Origin: an uncultured Lachnospiraceae bacterium
Lineage (GTDB): Bacteria; Bacillota; Clostridia; Lachnospirales; Lachnospiraceae
DNA: 7,057 nt
Assembly (NCBI GenBank): GCA_902783935.1
Contig: CACZTA010000144.1
Location: 1-7,057 of the forward strand
Reading direction: 5' to 3'
This document shows positions 1 through 5,950 of the stretch, piece after piece. The notes below the pieces were generated by a model. That model was not told the origin of the DNA. It searched no databases and saw only the letters and a list, made by a program, of their open reading frames with translations. Position 1 is the stretch's first letter, and every line of letters begins with the position of its first letter. The translations under genes and the position numbers were made by a program.

Positions 1-1976
1 ATTCCGCGAAAACCTTTCCTGTGACACCGTTTTCCCGCCTCTTCATTCAGATCCAGGACCCTTATGTCTTTCGAATAGCCGTCAACCCGGCGTGCCTCCT
101 GCAGTTTCTGCAGCGCCTCTGAAATCTTTTCAGAAGAAATCAGCTGCCCGGCCTGTTTACAGAGTTCATTAAACCGGCTGTCCTTATCAAGCCTTACAGA
201 CGTGCTTTGTATTCTGTTTAATTCAAAGGACGCTTTTTCGCCGCTTTCCCGGAAAACGAAGCCGGATGCTTCCGTCGCATCATGCTGCGCATAAATCATT
301 CCGTCCTTTTCATCGTACCATATATGCCCGAATCCGTAGTAATACGCCTCTCCCGTTATTGTACTCAGACAACGGCCGGTATTTACATCCCATGCTTTCA
401 CCTGATTGCGCGACGAGGACAGCAGCATGTTTTCATGCAGACATACAGACGCAACTTTTTCATTATGCCCGATGAATGAAATCCCGTTAACGGAATCCGG
501 TTCAATCACATACAGCCTTCCTTCAGAAGTGCCTGCTGCAATCCGGCCCGTCCTTTTATCCTTATATGCGCATACAACCGAATCTCCCGGAAGCTGCCGG
601 CCGGCCATCCGGATCCACTGTTTTTCTTCGTCACTGCCGACCCTGTATTGCGGGTCAGGATTATAATTCTCCTCACTATAATGCCGCAGTACTCCGCCTT
701 CTGTCTGAATTCTTCCGATTCTCTCCTTTTTGCTCTGCTGATCCTCATTGATTCCGCTGATTCTCGACAGCAGTTCAACATCATCGATCGCGCCGGACCG
801 CCACAAATACAATCCCTGGTTATACACTGTTGCAGGATGATTCGGAACAATGTTAAGCCCCTGTTCCCACAGCATTTCTGCTTCATCCGGCCGGTTCAGG
901 TCTATAAAGCTGAGCGCTTTGTTATTCAGGCTGTCCGCTGTGTTTTCAGCCGAATCAGCTTCTTTCCGCGGATATTCATGACCTGAAATGTCATTGTAGA
1001 GTTCTGTGAGCAGCCGTTCATACTCCGCAAAACTGCGCCAGCCGCCCGATCCCGAATCATAATCTGTTTTCCAGGCATCGAAGAGCTTCCGCGGGATATT
1101 GACCTTATAATTCTGTCCGGCCGGCACCCTGCCGCTGAAAATCTCCGAAAATGCAGCCGGCCCGCTTGACCAGAACCTCTCTCCGGCATACATTTCCAAT
1201 ACTGTCAAAGCCCATGCATATACATCCATCCACGGTTCAGCGGGGGCTCCCTCTATCTGCTCCCCCGGGCAGTAAGCCAGCGTGTATCCCGCAGAAACCG
1301 GCTTATTATTGTCTGTCAGCCGGCTTTGTGCTCTGGCCAGGCCAAAGTCCGCCACCTTCGCATCCCATCCCGCTGTCAGCAGTAAATTTCCCGGTTTCAC
1401 GTCCTGATGGATCATTCCGTTTTTATGGGAATACGCAAGCCCCCTCGCTGTCTGAACCGCAATGTCCAGAATTCTCTCCTGCACTTCTTCCTCTGTTCCT
1501 TCATACAGGGATCCGTCCTGGATTCTGTCTTTCAGGCTGCCATTCTCCATCCACTCGGAGAAAATGGAGGGAACACCGCTTATGTCACGGACGTAATAGC
1601 AGGAAACAATGTTCGGATGAAGCCCGAGATTGATCCAGTTCTCACATTCGGCAACAAATTCTTCTTTCCTGCTTGCGCTGCCTTCGGCAAAGAATTTCGG
1701 CTGAGGGCGCTTCATCGCCAGGTCAGTGTCCCAGTTTTTATGATGCACCCGCCAGATACTGCCCATGCCGCCATGAATGGCGTCCGAAGTTATATGGTAA
1801 GTTCCGAGGAGCTCATCCCCTTTTTGTATTTTCTCATTTGAGATTGTCTCCGGTTTCATTCCCTCCGCCAGACGGCCCGCTGCCTCGTCCATGCTCGCGC
1901 GGAACATGGAAATATCTTCTTCCACGCTGCCTTTGCTGATCGTATTGCTTATACTGTTTGCCGACAAATCCGTCAT
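1..1976 (-). CDS. Ser/Thr protein kinase fused to TPR-like and WD40 segments (3' end beyond window)
   Basis: 658 residues are visible; the frame is open to the left edge. An N-terminal extension of about 55 residues precedes a eukaryotic-type kinase domain (about 58-330). This has a glycine loop HGGMGSIW (68-75), the ATP-anchoring lysine in LAMKRP (K89), a likely helix-C glutamate (E110), the catalytic loop HQDVKPGN (190-197; D192, K194, N197), DFG at 210-212, PGE in place of the usual APE (237-239) and the subdomain IX aspartate D251. All core catalytic residues are present, so it should be active; HQD makes it a non-RD kinase. A TPR-like pair follows (about 346-395), then WD40-type sequence (about 460-590) with one clear GH...WD blade (GH 503-504, WD 529-530), then a helical stretch (600-645). 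From memory of similar proteins, more WD40 blades probably follow. The start is set by the first ATG after the in-frame stop at 2007-2009. Being last of the four genes suggests a regulatory or scaffold role by phosphorylation of neighbours or host targets (inference). No membrane segment is seen. Confidence 0.92.
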   Translation of the reverse strand, partial: MTDLSANSISNTISKGSVEEDISMFRASMDEAAGRLAEGMKPETISNEKIQKGDELLGTYHITSDAIHGGMGSIWRVHHKNWDTDLAMKRPQPKFFAEGSASRKEEFVAECENWINLGLHPNIVSCYYVRDISGVPSIFSEWMENGSLKDRIQDGSLYEGTEEEVQERILDIAVQTARGLAYSHKNGMIHQDVKPGNLLLTAGWDAKVADFGLARAQSRLTDNNKPVSAGYTLAYCPGEQIEGAPAEPWMDVYAWALTVLEMYAGERFWSSGPAAFSEIFSGRVPAGQNYKVNIPRKLFDAWKTDYDSGSGGWRSFAEYERLLTELYNDISGHEYPRKEADSAENTADSLNNKALSFIDLNRPDEAEMLWEQGLNIVPNHPATVYNQGLYLWRSGAIDDVELLSRISGINEDQQSKKERIGRIQTEGGVLRHYSEENYNPDPQYRVGSDEEKQWIRMAGRQLPGDSVVCAYKDKRTGRIAAGTSEGRLYVIEPDSVNGISFIGHNEKVASVCLHENMLLSSSRNQVKAWDVNTGRCLSTITGEAYYYGFGHIWYDEKDGMIYAQHDATEASGFVFRESGEKASFELNRIQSTSVRLDKDSRFNELCKQAGQLISSEKISEALQKLQEARRVDGYSKDIRVLDLNEEAGKRCHRKGFRG

Positions 1977-1990
1977 CTCTCCGGCCCCCC
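1977..1990 (-). promoter_or_regulatory. Unusual ribosome binding site of the kinase gene
   Basis: On the coding strand GGAG (1982-1979) lies only 2 nt before ATG, which is tight. A run of six G (1990-1985) lies 8 nt before ATG and could pair with the anti-Shine-Dalgarno through a G-U wobble. Internal in-frame ATG codons at residues 24, 29 and 40 are alternatives. The one at residue 40 (1859-1857) also has GGAGG close before it. All of these precede the kinase domain, so the start choice changes only the N-terminal extension. Confidence 0.5.
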
Positions 1991-2006
1991 GTTTTTCATT
2001 CCATCC

Positions 2007-3614
2007 TTACAAACTGATATCCGGCTGATTATCCCTCTGATAGGAACACCAGTTTCCGTTTTCCACCAGTTCTTCCCTGGCGAGCACCGTCAGAAGTTCT
2101 TCCGTCTGTCCGTACCTGGCAAGCTGGTCCCTGATTCTTTTATAGAACCGGGCCATTTTCTGATGATCGGAATAAACTCTTGTCAGGGAAAGACGTCCGT
2201 AATAATTTGCAATAAACAACGTCACAGCCGAAACCGTGCCGAGAAAAATCTTCAGGCCGGTCCGGTACAGCTCCACGTTCGCCACATGAAAGGCCGGAGT
2301 CATCCATAATCCGTTGCACAGCAGTTCAAAGAGAACTGCCGCGAGATAAAGAAAAATGCTGACAAAAAGCGCCGCATTTACAACTGTTTCACTGATTTTC
2401 CTGTCATATCCCGAACGCTTCCGCGCGTTCTCATGATAACTGATCTGGTCTTCTACCCAGCATTCACGGATATCATGTGTTTCCTCAGGACTTTTTCCCG
2501 CTGTCAGCGCACAAAGTGCGGCCATGATCCAGGCTGTTTCCGCCTGCTGTGTCCACGACAGGAGCTGCTCCGCCCCCATCGCTGTTCCGGCATAGCGCAG
2601 ATATACCTGCACCCGGAAACATTCTGCCAGCGCACGATACTCAATATATCTCCTGTGGCAGTCCGAGCGGACAGCGTATCTGCGGCACAGCCATGCTCCG
2701 AACAGCATGATCCCGCAGACAAAGATCATCCAGATTGCCTGCATTTCATCGTACATAAGGAAGGCGAAGGTAAGGATCATGCTTGCAGCCGCCAGCAGGG
2801 CCAGTACCCTTCGATACCGTTTTGCATACATCGAACTGAGCCTTCCGGCAGTAAGGCTTATTTTTTCCATCCCGGCGAGCTTCGGATCACCGGATGCCTC
2901 TTCGGGAAGCCTGGATTTCTCCGCCTGCGGGCAGTTCCGGGTATTCCGGTTAAATTCATCGGTTTTCCTGAGAATATCCTCTATGGCTTCCCTGTCGCCG
3001 AGGAAGCTTACGGTTCCGGCCGCCCGGCTGCCGGTGCTGCCCCCCGGCGTGAAAACATGCAGGATGCCGGTATTATCAGCTGTCCGCAGAGGGAGGCCGT
3101 AAGACGGGTCATAGCTCCCGGAAAGCACAAAATCCACAGCATCCGCCGTCCCGCAGGCGGCATCCGTTCCGGGATTTCCGTCCCACAACGCCAGCAGAAT
3201 ATGGCAATGTGAGGAAACAAAAATCCCCGCCTGCCGAAAGAGGTATTGCCTGTCCGCCCCCTCTTTGGGCAGAGGCTCTGCCGGCGGCACGGGAAATACC
3301 TCTTCTGCCCTGCCGCACTGATGTTCAAATTGATCCTTTGCGGACGAGCTGAAGCCTTTTTTATATTCTTCCTCCGGCATGGGAAGTGCCGCAAGCAGAG
3401 GGATGTCCAGCTCTTCTCCGGCCTCTGCACAGAGGAGACCGCCTCCTTCGGCAAGGCTGGACAGCATGACAAAAGGAGAATCCCGGTATTTCCTCTGAAG
3501 CTTCTCAAGCTCGGTCTTTACAGCCTGATACAAAACAGCCTCGTCCTCTTTTCGTATGGCACGGTGTCCAGTGACACCGATGACGATCGGAATCATACTG
3601 TCCGTTTTGTGCAT
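2007..3614 (-). CDS. SLOG domain protein with SLATT-type four-helix membrane region
   Basis: 535 residues, complete. Residues 8-205 form a Rossmann-like SLOG domain. GVTGHR (13-18) is the first nucleotide-binding loop, SSLAEGGG (52-59) is the second glycine loop, LLAALPMPEEEY (73-84) is a conserved strand, and ILLALWDG (139-146) with GTADAV (155-160) is the third binding region. A hydrophilic linker (about 206-262) leads to four hydrophobic helices near 270-288, 293-309, 411-433 and 452-470, arranged as two hairpins. Each hairpin is followed by a charged amphipathic stretch, and the C-terminus carries LAREELVENG (511-520). This is the layout of SLATT regions, which are predicted to form pores or perturb membranes when a linked SLOG or nucleotide-synthase partner signals. 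No signal peptide is present, so the SLOG domain should face the cytoplasm. The gene sits directly downstream of the TIR gene, which could supply its ligand (inference). The start is supported by a strong ribosome site. No family name is assigned; function is predicted from domains only. Confidence 0.87.
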   Translation of the reverse strand: MHKTDSMIPIVIGVTGHRAIRKEDEAVLYQAVKTELEKLQRKYRDSPFVMLSSLAEGGGLLCAEAGEELDIPLLAALPMPEEEYKKGFSSSAKDQFEHQCGRAEEVFPVPPAEPLPKEGADRQYLFRQAGIFVSSHCHILLALWDGNPGTDAACGTADAVDFVLSGSYDPSYGLPLRTADNTGILHVFTPGGSTGSRAAGTVSFLGDREAIEDILRKTDEFNRNTRNCPQAEKSRLPEEASGDPKLAGMEKISLTAGRLSSMYAKRYRRVLALLAAASMILTFAFLMYDEMQAIWMIFVCGIMLFGAWLCRRYAVRSDCHRRYIEYRALAECFRVQVYLRYAGTAMGAEQLLSWTQQAETAWIMAALCALTAGKSPEETHDIRECWVEDQISYHENARKRSGYDRKISETVVNAALFVSIFLYLAAVLFELLCNGLWMTPAFHVANVELYRTGLKIFLGTVSAVTLFIANYYGRLSLTRVYSDHQKMARFYKRIRDQLARYGQTEELLTVLAREELVENGNWCSYQRDNQPDISL

Positions 3615-3620
3615 TCCCGA

Positions 3621-3628
3621 CTCCTTTT
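3621..3628 (-). promoter_or_regulatory. Ribosome binding site of the SLOG-SLATT gene
   Basis: AAAAGGAG on the coding strand (3628-3621), then a 6-nt spacer and ATG at 3614-3612. This strong, ideally spaced site fixes the start. The surrounding 39-nt gap (3615-3653) shows no hairpin-plus-T-run terminator and no convincing promoter, consistent with cotranscription with the TIR gene. Confidence 0.85.
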
Positions 3629-3653
3629 AACTCACACTTCCGGATCTGCGTTT

Positions 3654-5933
3654 TCAGCGGCTCAGCTTCTCTGCCTTGTCACGGTATTTTATATATTCCG
3701 GATGGGCCGCGCTCAGCTCTTTCCAAAGGAGATATGCCTTTTCCATCATTGCTTTATCATTGAAGAAAGCAGCTGCGTTAAAATACGCAGTCGCCAGCGC
3801 ATTCGCGCAGGAAACGGTTTGATCCTGCTCATAAAGCTGAGTCCGCAGGGTTACGGATTCCCTGTACAGTTCTGCCGCTTCCTCCGTCTCGCCGCGTTTT
3901 TTCTGAATGCTTGCCAGCTTTTCACAGCCGCCGGCCTGGTGGTCTTTAAACAGGCGCGAGCCGGTTTTCTCCGAGTTTGTACGGAAGATACCGGAGGCCT
4001 CCCGGTAACACTGCTCCGCATCGTCCAGACGGCCTTCCGCTTTATGAATATCGCCTGTCTTCACCAGGCTGACGCCGAAATCGTCGCCCGCCTGCGCGGT
4101 CTTCACTTCCGCCGCCAGAACTCTGTCCATGGCGAGCGCTTCTCCGTAATATTTCCCGGCACCGGCATAGTCCCGGCCCGCTTTCCGCACATTCCCCAGC
4201 TTTGTCAGGATCGCGGAAAGGTCCCGCCGGGTGGCGGGCGTCCCCGCGCCTTCGTTCAGTTTTCTCCGGATCTCCAGTGCTTTTTTATAATACTCATCTG
4301 CTTCCGTCAGTTTACCTGCTTTTCTGGCCAAGTCCCCAAGGCGCTCATAGCTGATGGAAAGATCCCTGCGCGCACGGGCGGTTCCGATCTGGAAGGAAAG
4401 CTTTTCATAGATCCTGCAGGCTTTTTCGTAATAAGTTTGTGCTGCCGCCAGGTCCCCGGTCTCCCGGTACAGGCCTCCCAGGCGGTTTGAAATCAGCGCA
4501 AGATCCCTCTCCATTTCCCGGACGCCGACTTCCTCTTCCAGCTTTTCGACAAATGTCAGCGCCTGCTTTGCCGAACCGGCTGCCGCATGAATATCACCGG
4601 AATCCCGCTGCAGGTCGGACAGCTTAAGAAGGGCCCTGAAGTATTGCGTTCCGTATCCTTTATGTTCATCAGGATCATGATTTTCTTCATAGGCCTTTTC
4701 ATACTGTCTGACGACCATGTTCTGCCAGTAAATCGCTTCCCTGCGGTCTGCCGGCACGCCGTCGCCGGTTAAGTACATATCCGCCAGCTTCGCCGTCGCT
4801 TCTATACACGGATCCGGATCCGTGGCTGCGCTTTTAATCAAAGCCATGGCCCGTTCCTGGTTGATCTCCACATCAATGCCGGAGAGATAGGCAAGCCCGA
4901 TAAAAAACCGGTGCCGCGCAGAACCGTCATTCTCCTTTTTCGCTATTCTGGAAAGCGCATCAATGAAGGACCGGTTCATTTCCGGCGTCCTGTGCTCATC
5001 CTCAAGGTCCGTGATTTCCTGATATTTAAAATCCTTCTGTCCCTTCAGGCGCGACTGGTCGATCCGCCAGTCTTTCCCGTCTTCTCCGTCCTCCGGCTCA
5101 TACATTTCCACCGGGACGATCTCAAAATCGTCGCTTTCACTTCTCCGGTCCCGCGCCATAGGGTATTCCACCCTCATGACATAGTTGCCGGTCTCCTCCA
5201 GATGGGGCGTGACCGCCATGGCAAACAGGGAACTCTTCAGGAACGCCTCCTTTATGGCCTCATTAAACCCTTCCCCGGGCACCAGGAATTCATCATACCA
5301 GATGGCAATATCCCGGAACTGCCTGTTCTCATGGATCAGCCGCATCAGCCTCTGGGCATGTCTCCGGTCTTTCTTGCGGTAGCTTAAGAAAACATAAGCA
5401 TCAAATGCCTCCCGGACCTTTTCCGCCAGTTCGTCCCCGACGAGGACGCTGTCCAGAAATGTCTGCAGGACTTCCTCATAAGGAATGGCAGTTGAATCAG
5501 TCCCGTATTTGGGAACCACCTGGATCTTTGCGCAGTTATTGCTGAATTCATAGCCGAGACCGTTTTCCAGCATGATCGGCAGGACAGGTATATGATTCTT
5601 AAGCGCCAGCGGCAGTTCCACGTCCTTCGCGCGGTTCCCTTCATGAATAAACTTTGACGTGACCCCGAATACAACCAGCTGCATTTCCTTCAGATTCTCT
5701 TCCGGGCCGGCTGCCGCATAGTCTTCTTCCGGAACATCACTCTTTTCATTCATCTGCCCGTCCGGTAATCCGGCGAGCTCCGCGTCATACCACACCGCAC
5801 AGTTGGCATGGTTCAGGAGATCATCCGAAATCAAAGGAAAAGCCTCTTTAAAATCATCCGGGTGGCAGGAAAAATACACTTTCGGCTTGCCCTTCGGATC
5901 ACTCATTCCTCTTGTTTTATATTTCAGGCGCAT
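3654..5933 (-). CDS. Tandem TIR domain protein with Sel1-like and tetratricopeptide repeats
   Basis: 759 residues, complete. The first TIR-like domain (about 17-165) has VYFSC (19-23), VWYD (47-50), VVFGVT (87-92) and VELPLA (105-110). The second (about 178-325) is more canonical, with VFLSYRKKD (181-189), IWYDEFLVPGEGF (211-223), a VTP strand (241-243) and VEYPMA (255-260). E256, and E106 in the first domain, sit where TIR NADases carry the catalytic glutamate, so NAD cleavage or cyclic-ADP-ribose-type synthesis is plausible, most safely for domain two. An acidic linker follows (about 263-312), then a Sel1-like repeat (381-404, containing YLTGDGV) and five TPRs of 47-residue period (about 477-711), likely a protein-binding solenoid that gates the TIRs. 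No membrane segment or signal peptide is seen, so it is cytosolic. Similar tandem TIR-TPR proteins are, from memory, frequent in Clostridia. The gene starts 17 nt after the HD/RyR gene stop and precedes SLOG-SLATT, suggesting a signal producer with effector downstream (inference). Confidence 0.93.
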   Translation of the reverse strand: MRLKYKTRGMSDPKGKPKVYFSCHPDDFKEAFPLISDDLLNHANCAVWYDAELAGLPDGQMNEKSDVPEEDYAAAGPEENLKEMQLVVFGVTSKFIHEGNRAKDVELPLALKNHIPVLPIMLENGLGYEFSNNCAKIQVVPKYGTDSTAIPYEEVLQTFLDSVLVGDELAEKVREAFDAYVFLSYRKKDRRHAQRLMRLIHENRQFRDIAIWYDEFLVPGEGFNEAIKEAFLKSSLFAMAVTPHLEETGNYVMRVEYPMARDRRSESDDFEIVPVEMYEPEDGEDGKDWRIDQSRLKGQKDFKYQEITDLEDEHRTPEMNRSFIDALSRIAKKENDGSARHRFFIGLAYLSGIDVEINQERAMALIKSAATDPDPCIEATAKLADMYLTGDGVPADRREAIYWQNMVVRQYEKAYEENHDPDEHKGYGTQYFRALLKLSDLQRDSGDIHAAAGSAKQALTFVEKLEEEVGVREMERDLALISNRLGGLYRETGDLAAAQTYYEKACRIYEKLSFQIGTARARRDLSISYERLGDLARKAGKLTEADEYYKKALEIRRKLNEGAGTPATRRDLSAILTKLGNVRKAGRDYAGAGKYYGEALAMDRVLAAEVKTAQAGDDFGVSLVKTGDIHKAEGRLDDAEQCYREASGIFRTNSEKTGSRLFKDHQAGGCEKLASIQKKRGETEEAAELYRESVTLRTQLYEQDQTVSCANALATAYFNAAAFFNDKAMMEKAYLLWKELSAAHPEYIKYRDKAEKLSR
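3801..4505 (-). repeat. Five tandem TPR units of 47 residues (141 bp period)
   Basis: Within the TIR protein, units begin near residues 477, 524, 571, 618 and 665. Each has a D-L or similar pair, then L-G about 8 residues later, then an A-x-x-Y-Y or A-x-x-Y core, as in RDLALISNRLG, RRDLSISYERLG and RDLSAILTKLG. The spacing of aligned residues is exactly 47 across all five. This is longer than the classic 34-residue TPR and matches extended TPR families of bacterial signalling proteins. The DNA has diverged, so it is not a recombination-prone nucleotide repeat. Confidence 0.85.
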
Positions 5934-5939
5934 CCGTGG

Positions 5940-5948
5940 CTCCTTCCT
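5940..5948 (-). promoter_or_regulatory. Ribosome binding site of the TIR gene
   Basis: AGGAAGGAG on the coding strand (5948-5940), then a 6-nt spacer to ATG at 5933-5931. This favours the first ATG over the second at residue 10, whose GAGGA lies only about 1 nt away. The site lies inside the 17-nt gap after the upstream TGA (5953-5951), so translation is closely coupled in space to the HD/RyR gene. Confidence 0.88.
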
Positions 5949-5950
5949 CT

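Noticed and set aside
1151..1841. Overlapping plus-strand open frames of 144-160 codons
   Set aside because: They lie opposite the kinase catalytic domain, whose motifs are unmistakable on the minus strand; composition is typical of a shadow frame.
1985..1990. Run of six G on the coding strand before the kinase, considered as a phase-variable tract
   Set aside because: The run is too short for a strong slippage argument and lies outside coding sequence; it is treated only as a possible ribosome-site component.
3008..3508. Minus-strand frame of 166 codons in another phase of the SLOG gene
   Set aside because: It is fully inside the SLOG coding region in a different frame, with low-complexity Arg/Gly/Pro content and no motif.
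3246..4490. Long plus-strand open frame of 414 codons opposite the SLOG and TIR genes
   Set aside because: It is antisense to two well-supported genes, crosses their junction, is rich in Cys, Arg, Phe and Pro without any domain motif, and has no convincing ribosome site.
4807..4824. Perfect 18-bp palindrome cacggatccggatccgtg
   Set aside because: It lies inside the TIR coding sequence and arises from repeated Asp-Pro codons (GAT CCG GAT CCG); nothing suggests an operator or attachment site.
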